From CAZYWA01 sp964650975 [NCBI: uncultured bacterium] (GTDB lineage: Bacteria; JADJOY01), in contig CAZYWA010000333.1 of NCBI GenBank assembly GCA_964650975.1, forward strand, positions 1-8,814: 8,814 nt of DNA. The letters are read 5' to 3'. The notes under the pieces are model-generated. The model had not been told where the DNA came from. It saw nothing but the letters and a program-made list of their open reading frames with translations, and did no database searches. Made by a program: the position numbers and the translations under genes. Of the stretch, positions 1-6,665 are shown in pieces. Positions within the stretch are counted from its first letter, which is position 1. Each line of letters begins with the position of its first letter.

Positions 1-1220
1 GGCCAGTTGGGGTCGTGGAGCTCCATCAGGTTCACGAACAGGAAGAGCGGCGAATCGGGATCGGCTGGAAGCCAGCGCCCGATCTCGTCGACGGTGTCCG
101 CCGCGCCCTCGTCCGGTTCGATCCCGCTCGCGCGGCGACCGGCGCGCACCAGCAGCAACCGGTCCCAGGTGCCGCCGTGGCCGCGCCACATCGGATGGAC
201 CTCGTCGAAGCCGCGATCGAGACCTGCAACCGGTCCGATCCAGGGATTGTTGGTGAACGCGGCGGTGCGGTAGCCGGAGTCGCGAAATACCTGCGCCAGC
301 GTGCGCATCTCGGGTCGTAGCGCCATCCAGCCCCAGTCGGCGCCGTGCCGATGCGGCAGCTCGCCGGTGAAGAGCGTGCCGTGAGAGGGCAGCGTCCACG
401 GCGCAGTGCTCATCGCGTGCTCGAAGACCGTGCCGCGCTCGGCGAAGGCGCTGAGACGAGGGCTGGTCTCGCGGCTCGCTCCGAACGTGGAGAAGCGGTC
501 GGCGCGCGCGGTGTCGAGCACCACCAGCACCACGTCGGGACGCCGCGACCCCGTGGAGGGCGACGCGGTCTTGCCGGCCGTGGGATTCGCGGCCGCCGGC
601 GATCCGAGTGAGATCGCGACCGCGGCGAGCGAGAGCAGCAGCATCGCGAGCCAGCCGATCCGCTCGCCCCGCCGCGCCGCGCCACCCCACCCGCGACGCG
701 ACACCACCGCGCACGTCTCGCTCGCCGCCCATCCGATCGCGACGGATACCGTGAGCGCAACCGCCGCGCCGGCGAGATCGCGAAGCGCCGGTGCTCGCAC
801 CGGCCACAGCGCTCCGGGCCATCCGTTGCGAATGGCGAGGTACTCGAGCGCCGCGATCGAGAGCGCCGCGATCACCAGAGCGGCGGCTCGCGCGTCGCGA
901 GACGAACGGCCGAGCTCGGTCGGGCGGATCGACCGGGTCCGAGCGTCCACGAGATCCACCGCCAGTCCCAGCAGCCCGAACACGGCCGCGCCCACGACCG
1001 TGTAGAGGAGCACCGCACGCGGCAGCGCCGTGACATCGACCAGCCGTCTCAGCACCGCGGACCGGTCGGCGCCCGGCCCCAGGTACATCGCCTTGAGGCG
1101 GGTCTCGAGGGCCACGCCCGCGGTCGCCTCGATCGTCGCCAGCGATCCGAGAGCCAGCGCGCCGAGGCGCGCCGAGGCGCCCGCGATGCGCGGAGCGCGG
1201 TGCGCGAGGCCGGCCGTCAC
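1..1220 (-). CDS. Membrane-anchored sulfatase/alkaline-phosphatase superfamily enzyme (3' end missing)
   Basis: About 406 residues are visible; the C-terminus runs off the left edge. The N-terminal ~210 residues are hydrophobic, with likely membrane spans near residues 69-88, 112-130, 147-166 and 189-206, plus a weaker one near 18-38. The catalytic domain begins near residue 228 with DVVLVVLDTARAD, the metal-binding signature of the superfamily (first ligand D236). APWTLPSHGTLFTG follows, placing T276 at the nucleophile position, then a TNNPW segment, and LMELHDPNW near the break. Sulfatases use Cys or Ser here; Thr is typical of phosphoglycerol or phosphoethanolamine transferases such as LtaS and EptA and of many uncharacterised 'sulfatases'. 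The domain probably faces the periplasm and may transfer or remove a charged group on an envelope molecule; the substrate is unknown. The GTG start at 1220 is chosen because it overlaps the upstream stop (GTGA) and no closer in-frame start was seen. No ribosome site is visible, so coupling to the upstream gene is likely. Confidence 0.88.
   Translation of the reverse strand, partial: MTAGLAHRAPRIAGASARLGALALGSLATIEATAGVALETRLKAMYLGPGADRSAVLRRLVDVTALPRAVLLYTVVGAAVFGLLGLAVDLVDARTRSIRPTELGRSSRDARAAALVIAALSIAALEYLAIRNGWPGALWPVRAPALRDLAGAAVALTVSVAIGWAASETCAVVSRRGWGGAARRGERIGWLAMLLLSLAAVAISLGSPAAANPTAGKTASPSTGSRRPDVVLVVLDTARADRFSTFGASRETSPRLSAFAERGTVFEHAMSTAPWTLPSHGTLFTGELPHRHGADWGWMALRPEMRTLAQVFRDSGYRTAAFTNNPWIGPVAGLDRGFDEVHPMWRGHGGTWDRLLLVRAGRRASGIEPDEGAADTVDEIGRWLPADPDSPLFLFVNLMELHDPNW
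1217..1220 (-). other. GTGA start/stop overlap (translational coupling)
   Basis: On the minus strand GTG at 1220-1218 starts the sulfatase-like enzyme, while TGA at 1219-1217 ends the propeller gene. A four-base overlap with no visible Shine-Dalgarno sequence points to ribosome re-initiation and one shared transcript. Confidence 0.75.
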
Positions 1221-2206
1221 GGCGAGCGCACGTCGTGCTGCGGCACGATGGGAATCCGCCGCGACGGCGGTCGCACCGTGGGAACCGGCGGAATCGGCAC
1301 GTCGCCGGGCTGCGGATCGTCGGCGTCGTGGGGCACCTCGAACGTCGCCACGAAGATGGCGCCGCCCGCGTCGAACGTGACGTGGTGACCATCGGGCGAC
1401 ACGTCCGGCCGGCGCTCGGCGCGATCCGGTGTCGAGGTGAGCGACGTCGCGTGGTCGGTGGAGGTCTCGTACGCGATCAGCTCGGCGCTCTCGCCGCCCG
1501 ACGACTGCTGCAGCGAGCGAGCGGGAGTCTCGCCGTCGGGCAGGTGATCGAAGACCAGCCATCGTCCACCAGGCGAGAAACTGCCGCGCCCGGCGGGACC
1601 GAGGTAGCGAAGCGGTCCGCCCCAGGTGTCGAGCAGCACCAGTCCGGCCTCCGCCCCGACCACCGCGACCCAGCGGCCATCGTCCGAGATCGCGGGGTCG
1701 CGCCAGTGATCGCGCGGCAGATCCCAGCGCACGAAGCTCACGTGCTGGAAGACTTCGAGCTGGTGGTCGCGAATTCGTACGCCGCGCCACACCGGCTGAT
1801 CCTCGCCACGGCGCATGTCGGTGGCGCCGGACGGGTCGACGGTCATCCACCAGCGCCCGCTCCACACGTCGGGCGCGGCGTCGAGCGCGAGCCCCTCCGG
1901 CCCGAAGCGCCACTCCTCGCCGACGCCGATGCCGGGAATCGCGAGCACCGGAACCGGGTTGTCGAGCCCCATCCGGTAGAGCCCGAAGGGCGCCGTGGCG
2001 CGCACGAAAGCGATCTCGTCACCCTTGAGCGAGAAGCTGGGCGACTCGAATCCGAGCGCCCCGGTCAGCTGACGCGCGGGGCCGAGGTGCGGCACCCGGG
2101 GCGCGGACTGAGCGTCCACGCGCGCGGGACCCGCCACCGCGAGCAGCACCGCGATCCAGATCGCGCTCCACATCGAGAACGCCGTGCGGCGCCGCGGCGG
2201 GTTCAT
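1217..2206 (-). CDS. Exported TolB/PD40-type beta-propeller protein
   Basis: This is a 329-residue protein with an N-terminal signal peptide: a basic start (PPRRR), a hydrophobic core near residues 13-27 and a likely cleavage after A32 (VDA|QS). The mature part carries several short repeats of the PD40/TolB propeller kind, with sequences such as SPSFSLKGDEIAFVRA, DPAISDDGRWVAVVGA, GSFSPGGRWLVFDHL and RPDVSPDGHHVTFDA. Such repeats form beta-propeller blades that usually bind protein partners or ligands. The protein is shorter than TolB, lacks a clear TolB N-terminal domain, and ends in a proline-rich tail, so it should not be called TolB. The ATG start at 2206 overlaps the upstream stop as ATGA and has a GAAAGG Shine-Dalgarno-like sequence 6-7 bases upstream. 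Periplasmic location is inferred. It may be a scaffold or sensor for the enzyme encoded next; its specific role is unknown. Confidence 0.85.
   Translation of the reverse strand: MNPPRRRTAFSMWSAIWIAVLLAVAGPARVDAQSAPRVPHLGPARQLTGALGFESPSFSLKGDEIAFVRATAPFGLYRMGLDNPVPVLAIPGIGVGEEWRFGPEGLALDAAPDVWSGRWWMTVDPSGATDMRRGEDQPVWRGVRIRDHQLEVFQHVSFVRWDLPRDHWRDPAISDDGRWVAVVGAEAGLVLLDTWGGPLRYLGPAGRGSFSPGGRWLVFDHLPDGETPARSLQQSSGGESAELIAYETSTDHATSLTSTPDRAERRPDVSPDGHHVTFDAGGAIFVATFEVPHDADDPQPGDVPIPPVPTVRPPSRRIPIVPQHDVRSP
2203..2206 (-). other. ATGA start/stop overlap (translational coupling)
   Basis: ATG at 2206-2204 begins the propeller gene and TGA at 2205-2203 ends the TPR gene. The four-base overlap ties the two into one operon. 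Confidence 0.8.
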
Positions 2207-4479
2207 CGCGCGCCTTTCGCGGCGGCGCTCGACACGTCGTGCAGCAGGCTCAGCGCGGCGCGAGTGGTCTCGACGTCGCGCGCCGGGTTCGAGAGCAGGT
2301 TCACCAGGTCCGCCGACGCCTCCGCGCGCCGGCCGGCGTCCGCGAACGCGCGCGCGCGGCGCAGCCGGCAGCGCGCCCCGGGCGCCGCCGTGGCGTGGCG
2401 AGTGGCGCATTGGTCCCACTCCTCGAGCGCCTTGGCGGGCGCGCCGGGCAGGAGTGATTCGCCTTCGGCGAGCGAGGCGCTGACACCCCATTGCGGCGCC
2501 AGATCGGCGCGCGCGGTGATCGTGTGCCAGAGCTGCTGCGCCTGCGCACCGCGCCCGCGCCCAGCCTCGAGGTCCGCGAGCCTCAGCGCGGCGGCGGGCC
2601 AGCGCCGATCCGACGGATCGTGGGTCACGACTCGATCCAGGAAGGTGGCCGCGGAGGCCACGTCCCCCGCCGCCACGAGCGTCTCGGCGGCGTCGAGCAG
2701 CAGGCCCGCCGCATCGACCGTGGTCGCACGGCCCGCGATCTCGAGCACGCGAGCACCCAGGCTGGTTCCCTTGGCCTGCGACGCGTACCCAGCGCGCAGC
2801 CGTTCGAGAACCCGCGGCCGCTGCCAGGGCACGCCGTTCGAGCCTCGTTCGAGGAGTGCCTCGAAGAGCGCGATCGACTCCTTCCCCTGGTCCAGATCCC
2901 CGAGGCAGCCGGCGAGGTCGAAGGCGTACGAGGCCCGGTCCGGGGCCAGCTCGTGCGCGCGGCGCGCGGCGTCGCAGCCCTCGCGCGTGAAACCCGCGAG
3001 GCTGAGCACGGTGCTCGAGAGCGCCCACGCCGCAGCGTCGCTCGGGGCCTCGCGGCTCGGAGCGAGGCCGGCCTCGAGCGCCTCGTTGCTCTGGCCCTCC
3101 TGGCGGAGCGTCGCGACCAGCCCCGTGAGCGGTGCTCCGCGCCGCGGCTCGCGCTCCGCCCACGCTTGGTAGTGTGCCGCCGCGCGGTCGAGCTTGCCGC
3201 TCTGGCGCTCGAGCTGCGCCAGCCGCTCCAGGATCTCGGGATCGGCGGGGGCGATGTCGTGCGCCACCTCGAGCTCGCGGATGGCGCCCGCTTGATCGCC
3301 GGTGCGAGCGGCAAGCTCGGCGAGGAGCCGATGAAGCTCGCCCGACTGCTCGCTGGGTACCACGATGCCGCGCAGCGCCGAGCGCGCCGCGGTCGGATTG
3401 GGGACCTGCGTCACGACGCTCTCGAGCGAGGCGCTGCGCCGCTCCGGCCCGCGCCCGGTGACCCCGTCGAGATAGATGCGAGCGACATCCGCCCATTGCC
3501 CGCGCTCGAGCTCGACCTTGATCAGGTCGGCACACACTGCGTCGTGGGTGCCCAGGTCGAGCGGCTGGCCGGCCAGCGCGCGCAGATCCTGCTCGGCCGC
3601 GGCCGCGTCGCCCGCGGCGCGCGCCGCTCGCGCGCGCCGCTCGAGCATCCGGTCCCAGCCGGGCATGAGGGTGCGGGCTTGCGAGAACGCGCGCATCGCC
3701 TCGCTGCCGCGGCCTTCCGAGAGCGCCACCTCTCCACGCAGCGCGAACGCGGATGCTTCGTCCCGTCCGGCGCCGCGCAGCAGATCCTCGACGCTCGCGT
3801 CGGCGCGCGCGAAATCGCCGACCCGGAGCGCGATCGACGCGAGCACCAGCGCCGGCCCGATCGCGAGCGCCTCGCCGCCCAGGGTACGGCTGGTGGCGCG
3901 CTCGACGCGGAACAAGGCGCCGGCCGAGTCGGACGATTCGAGCAGCGCGTCGAGCAATCGCCACGCCAGATCGGGATCGCCGATCGAGCCGAGTGCCGCG
4001 CCCCAGTCGACCGAGTCCCAGGTGTCGGCCGCCGCGACCAGCGCGAGCTGACGCCGGACGGCTTCGGCCTTGAGCGGTGGCGCCGCGTTGCCGCGCCACA
4101 GGTCGCTGAGCGCGGTGAGGGCCGCGTCTGGCTTGCCGCGGCGAGCCTCGAGATCGGCGAGACCGAAAAGCACGGACGCGTCGCCGGGCGCGCTCTGAAG
4201 CGCGCGCCGAAACTCGTTCCCGGCGTCGTCGAACCGCCCGAGCGCCGTGAGCACGTGCGCTCGCATCGCCGGCTCGACGACGCCACCCGTGGCGCTGCCG
4301 ACCAGCAAGCGCTCGAGCGCGGCATTGTCGCCGCGCAGCGACAGCCGGTGGACGAGCCCGAGGAGGCCGGCGTTCGAGTCGTCCGCGCGCGCCGCGCCCG
4401 CCAGCGTCGCCAGGAACGCCGCTGCCCATCCAAACCGGCGCAGCGTCGTGAGCGAGGAGACGCCAGCCCGGCGAGTCAT
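2203..4479 (-). CDS. Exported TPR-repeat protein
   Basis: This is a 758-residue protein made almost entirely of helical tetratricopeptide-like repeats. The signal peptide has arginines at residues 3, 4, 14 and 15, a hydrophobic stretch near 16-30 and a likely cut after A32 (ARA|DD). Repeats are clear near residues 68-125, 245-300, 378-540 and 590-690, with typical features such as ALGRFDDAGNEFRRAL, ERQSGKLDRAAAHYQAW and ALRLADLEAGRGRGAQAQQL. TPR proteins are scaffolds that bind partners; no enzyme motif is visible. The frame stays open upstream to about 4872, but that part is low-complexity polyproline antisense to the polyglycine linker of the facing gene. The ATG at 4479 is therefore chosen because the export signal begins there. 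It is the first gene of a three-gene operon with the propeller and the sulfatase-like enzyme, suggesting a shared envelope role. No strong ribosome site precedes it. Confidence 0.87.
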   Translation of the reverse strand: MTRRAGVSSLTTLRRFGWAAAFLATLAGAARADDSNAGLLGLVHRLSLRGDNAALERLLVGSATGGVVEPAMRAHVLTALGRFDDAGNEFRRALQSAPGDASVLFGLADLEARRGKPDAALTALSDLWRGNAAPPLKAEAVRRQLALVAAADTWDSVDWGAALGSIGDPDLAWRLLDALLESSDSAGALFRVERATSRTLGGEALAIGPALVLASIALRVGDFARADASVEDLLRGAGRDEASAFALRGEVALSEGRGSEAMRAFSQARTLMPGWDRMLERRARAARAAGDAAAAEQDLRALAGQPLDLGTHDAVCADLIKVELERGQWADVARIYLDGVTGRGPERRSASLESVVTQVPNPTAARSALRGIVVPSEQSGELHRLLAELAARTGDQAGAIRELEVAHDIAPADPEILERLAQLERQSGKLDRAAAHYQAWAEREPRRGAPLTGLVATLRQEGQSNEALEAGLAPSREAPSDAAAWALSSTVLSLAGFTREGCDAARRAHELAPDRASYAFDLAGCLGDLDQGKESIALFEALLERGSNGVPWQRPRVLERLRAGYASQAKGTSLGARVLEIAGRATTVDAAGLLLDAAETLVAAGDVASAATFLDRVVTHDPSDRRWPAAALRLADLEAGRGRGAQAQQLWHTITARADLAPQWGVSASLAEGESLLPGAPAKALEEWDQCATRHATAAPGARCRLRRARAFADAGRRAEASADLVNLLSNPARDVETTRAALSLLHDVSSAAAKGAR
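2213..2218 (-). promoter_or_regulatory. Ribosome binding site of the propeller gene
   Basis: GAAAGG on the minus strand lies a few bases before the ATG at 2206, inside the end of the TPR gene. It supports that ATG over other starts. It is one of the few Shine-Dalgarno-like sites in the window. Confidence 0.5.
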
Positions 4480-4639
4480 GTGCGAAACGAGGTCCAGCGC
4501 GCGACGCCGGATGTTATACAATGCCGGCGCTGCGGCAGCCTGTTCCGTGCGTCGAGCCTCGCGCGCCTTCTGCTCCACCCACTCCTTCCGCGGGTTTGAC
4601 TGGAATCGAGTCGAGCCAGGCCGAGACCGAGATTCGAGA
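4480..4639. promoter_or_regulatory. Divergent intergenic region with possible back-to-back promoters
   Basis: This 160-base gap separates the minus-strand TPR operon from the plus-strand lipoprotein, so it should hold both promoters. It contains one AT-rich patch, ATGTTATACAAT at 4511-4522. On the minus strand this reads TATAAC (4518-4513) and on the plus strand TACAAT (4517-4522), each close to a -10 box. No convincing -35 element stands at 16-18 bases for either. Minus-strand initiation would give a leader of about 27 bases, plus-strand initiation about 110 bases. Real promoters here may use other sigma factors, so the call is tentative. Confidence 0.4.
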
Positions 4640-5635
4640 ATGAAGCGCAAAACCCCGTCGGTGTTCCTGTGGCTGTCGATGGTGCTCGCGAGCGGCTGTG
4701 GGCTGAGCAGCATCGGCACGGGTGGTGGAGGCGGAGGGGGCGGTGGAGGCGGAGGCGGCGGGACCGGGGGTGGTGGTAACGGAGGCGTCGGTGGGGGTGG
4801 CGGTGGAGGTACCGACCTGGTGGTCGGCGAGCTGGGCGAGCTGACGGCCACCGTGCCGTTCTCGACCACCATCGCCTACACCGGAACGGTGGCGAGTGTG
4901 GTGTCCGGAGACACGATCCAGCTGGGTGACGGCACCCAGATCCAGTTCGGCGACTCGGTCGCGCCAACGACCGGGACTCGCTGCGCGGCCGACTCCATGG
5001 AGCGCGCGGCGGAGCTCGCGGTCGGACAGCAAGTGGGCATCGTGTCCTGCACACCGACCAGCTCGGCCATGGAGGCCACGGCCGATACCGCCACTCCGAC
5101 ACCCGTGCGAGCCCACGTGGTGCTGATGAGTTCGAACAACCTGCTACCAGGGACGATGGTGCTCGAGGGCTGGCTGCAACCCGATCCGCTCTCCACCTGT
5201 TCGAAGGAAGCGCACGAGTTTTACGTGCAGCTCGCGGCGCAGGCCGACATGGCGGGTCTCGGAAGCCACGGCCCCAACTGCCGGGAAGACCCCGTGGGCT
5301 CCGGGGTGGCGTCGATCGATGCCAGCGCCAGCGTGTTCGACGCTCCCGGCGACGACCCCTCGAACCTGAACGGCGAATACGTGGTGATCCGCTCCGACGG
5401 CGGGCACGTCGACCTCACCGGCTGGCAGATTCGCGACGAGCTCGGGCAGATCTACACCTTCCCGTCCTTCATCCTCTACAGCGGCAAGGAAGTGAAGGTG
5501 CACACCGGCGGCGGAACGGACACCGACACCGATCTCTACTGGAACCTGGGCGTACCGGCCTGGAACCCGAACGGCGACGTCGCGTCGCTGATCGACAACC
5601 TGGGACGGCTCATCGACTCGATCCCCATCGGCTGA
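4640..5635 (+). CDS. Lipoprotein with polyglycine linker, degenerate thermonuclease-like domain and lamin-tail domain
   Basis: The protein has 331 residues. It opens with a lipoprotein signal (MKRKT, hydrophobic core, LASGC with C20 as the lipidated residue). Residues 28-57 are almost pure glycine, a flexible tether. Residues ~78-212 resemble a staphylococcal nuclease (SNase) fold: VASVVSGDTIQL matches the usual VxxVxDGDTI strand, a helix follows near 116-128, and VLEGWLQP matches the late segment. The catalytic loop normally reading R-L-I-G-I-D-T-P-E here reads Q-F-G-D-S-V-A-P-T. The catalytic Arg and Glu and one Asp are therefore lost, while D91 and possibly R157 remain. Residues ~245-330 match a lamin-tail domain: EYVVIRSDGG, DLTGWQIRD, a VKVHTGGGTDTDTDLYW segment and a final LIDSI. 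C187 and C214 may form a disulfide. It is probably an outer-membrane-anchored, surface or periplasmic binding protein rather than an active nuclease. It is monocistronic. Confidence 0.88.
   Translation: MKRKTPSVFLWLSMVLASGCGLSSIGTGGGGGGGGGGGGGGTGGGGNGGVGGGGGGGTDLVVGELGELTATVPFSTTIAYTGTVASVVSGDTIQLGDGTQIQFGDSVAPTTGTRCAADSMERAAELAVGQQVGIVSCTPTSSAMEATADTATPTPVRAHVVLMSSNNLLPGTMVLEGWLQPDPLSTCSKEAHEFYVQLAAQADMAGLGSHGPNCREDPVGSGVASIDASASVFDAPGDDPSNLNGEYVVIRSDGGHVDLTGWQIRDELGQIYTFPSFILYSGKEVKVHTGGGTDTDTDLYWNLGVPAWNPNGDVASLIDNLGRLIDSIPIG
4721..4810 (+). repeat. Polyglycine-coding tract
   Basis: Thirty codons (residues 28-57) encode 27 glycines broken only by T42, N47 and V50, starting with a run of 14. 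All four GGN codons are mixed irregularly, so this is not a simple nucleotide microsatellite. It links the lipid anchor to the folded domains. Read on the other strand, the same DNA gives a spurious polyproline extension of the divergent TPR frame. Confidence 0.9.
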
Positions 5636-5638
5636 TCA
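5633..5638. other. Abutting convergent stop codons (TGATCA)
   Basis: TGA at 5633-5635 ends the plus-strand lipoprotein and TGA at 5638-5636 ends the minus-strand zinc-ribbon gene. Together they form the palindrome TGATCA with no base between the two reading frames. Any terminator must lie inside the facing gene. Confidence 0.85.
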
Positions 5639-6646
5639 GCGCCTCGAGCCGCCGAACGTCTCGCCCGCCGCCAGCTTGCGGCGGTGCACCGCGAGAGTGC
5701 GCGCGTAGCGGTCGAATTGCTGCTCGTTGGTGCTGGGTAGTCCCAAGAGCCCGGCTCCCGCATCGAATTCGGGTGCGACGAACCGGAAGTGATCGTCGAA
5801 CGCCGCCAGCGGGCTGGCGGCCATCAGGTCGCGGATCAGGAGCTTGAGGTTGAGCAACGCGGAGGGGCGCTTGCGCTCCTCGAGGCCCGTGAAGTCGAAC
5901 TCCGCGAGGCAGAACCGGATACGCGGACGGTCGCGGCGGTGGATCTCGACCAGCGGAAAGTCGCTGCGCAATTGCTCGAGCGCCTCGCGCGACGGCGAGC
6001 TCCACTGCAACGCAGTTCCCAGGCCGCGGCTCGAGTCGCTCGAGTCCGGAGTCGACACCAGCAGGGTGCCCTGAATGACGAGGGTCGTGTCGCCAGGAGC
6101 GACCAGCTCTCGCTCGGATTCGCGAACGAAGCACACGGCACCGGGCGATCCCGCCGATTGGTTCGCAGGCGCAAGCCCCACTGCTGTCCACGGCTCGCCG
6201 ACCTGGGCGAGCTCGGCCGGCGAGATGCGCGTGACCACCAGTCCCTGCGCCGCGAGACGGGTCGCGGTCTCGGTGAGCCGCTCGGGCTCGTCGCTGCGCG
6301 CCACGACGCTCGGTTGGCGGCTCGTCAGGTGCTTGCGAGCGAGGTAGGCGTCGGTCTCGAGAGCCTGGGCGACCGCATTCACCTGGTCGGCGGAAGGAGC
6401 CGCCGCGACGGCGTCTCCGCCGCGATCGAGCACCAGCAACCACTGCCGCCTGGAGGGACCGAGACCGACTCCGGCCTCTCGATCGTCCGGCTCGAGCGCC
6501 GCTTCGCTCGCGCCTGGATGGGAGACCTCATCCGGCGCGCCCAGACGAGCGGCGTCTTCGGGACGCGGCAACAGCGCGCCGCAGTAGAGGCACGCGTCCA
6601 GCCGCTCGTGGTTGGAACGGCCACAGTCCGGGCAATCGATCGGCAT
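5636..6646 (-). CDS. Zinc-ribbon protein of unknown function
   Basis: The protein has 336 residues. The first 27 form a classic zinc ribbon, C5-x2-C8 and C19-x2-C22, in the pattern CPDCGRSN...CLYCGALLP. An acidic, low-complexity linker follows (about residues 28-65). Next is a mixed alpha/beta stretch with QWLLVLDRGG and LAAQGLVVTRISPAEL segments, then beta-rich sequence (ELVAPGDTTLVIQGTLLVST). The C-terminal part near residues 230-310 has RIRFCLAEFDFTGLEERKR followed by helical NLKLLIRDLMAASPLAAFDD. There is no signal peptide or membrane span, so it is probably cytoplasmic. I do not recognise the family beyond the ribbon and assign no function. It starts 19 bases after the stop of the DUF4388 gene, so the two are probably co-transcribed and may work together. 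The ATG at 6646 is chosen because the zinc ribbon begins right after it. Confidence 0.82.
   Translation of the reverse strand: MPIDCPDCGRSNHERLDACLYCGALLPRPEDAARLGAPDEVSHPGASEAALEPDDREAGVGLGPSRRQWLLVLDRGGDAVAAAPSADQVNAVAQALETDAYLARKHLTSRQPSVVARSDEPERLTETATRLAAQGLVVTRISPAELAQVGEPWTAVGLAPANQSAGSPGAVCFVRESERELVAPGDTTLVIQGTLLVSTPDSSDSSRGLGTALQWSSPSREALEQLRSDFPLVEIHRRDRPRIRFCLAEFDFTGLEERKRPSALLNLKLLIRDLMAASPLAAFDDHFRFVAPEFDAGAGLLGLPSTNEQQFDRYARTLAVHRRKLAAGETFGGSRR
5665..5684. terminator. GC hairpin near the convergent gene ends (possible terminator)
   Basis: CCGCCGC and GCGGCGG form a perfect seven-base stem with a six-base loop, about 30 bases past the lipoprotein stop and just before the opposing stop. 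No U-tract follows on either strand, and the sequence also encodes the end of the zinc-ribbon protein, so it could be coding chance. A U-less terminator or a 3'-end stabiliser is possible. Confidence 0.25.
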
Positions 6647-6650
6647 GCGG

Positions 6651-6663
6651 GCGAAGACTTCGC
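6651..6663. other. Short dyad in the intergenic spacer
   Basis: GCGAAG and CTTCGC flank a single base in the 19-base gap between the two zinc-ribbon genes. As RNA it could form only a small four-base stem (GCGA/TCGC). It may modulate translation of the downstream gene, but chance is equally likely. Confidence 0.2.
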
Positions 6664-6665
6664 GA

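Noticed and set aside
1217-2206. Calling the propeller protein TolB of the Tol-Pal system
   Set aside because: It is shorter than TolB, lacks a clear TolB N-terminal domain, has a proline-rich tail, and no tolQ, tolR, tolA or pal gene lies nearby.
1235-3172. A 645-codon plus-strand frame opposite the propeller and TPR genes
   Set aside because: It has no recognisable motif, is rich in Arg, Ala and Ser, and crosses the boundary between two well-supported minus-strand genes.
1217-4429. A continuous minus-strand frame of over 1000 codons spanning the TPR and propeller genes
   Set aside because: Only its last 329 codons are real (the propeller protein). The rest is an Arg/Ala/Gly-rich frame shifted within the TPR gene, kept open by high GC. 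The two genes are separate and joined by an ATGA overlap.
2491-4599. A 702-codon plus-strand frame opposite the TPR gene
   Set aside because: It is Arg/Ala/Glu-rich with no domain, and lies antisense to a gene with a signal peptide and clear repeats. Long antisense frames are expected in GC-rich coding DNA.
4596-4601. TTGACT, a near-perfect -35 box before the lipoprotein gene
   Set aside because: No -10-like sequence is found 15-19 bases downstream; the expected position reads GGCCGA-like sequence.
4480-4872. N-terminal extension of the TPR protein with a polyproline run
   Set aside because: The prolines are the reverse reading of the polyglycine codons of the lipoprotein, and a good signal peptide starts only at 4479.
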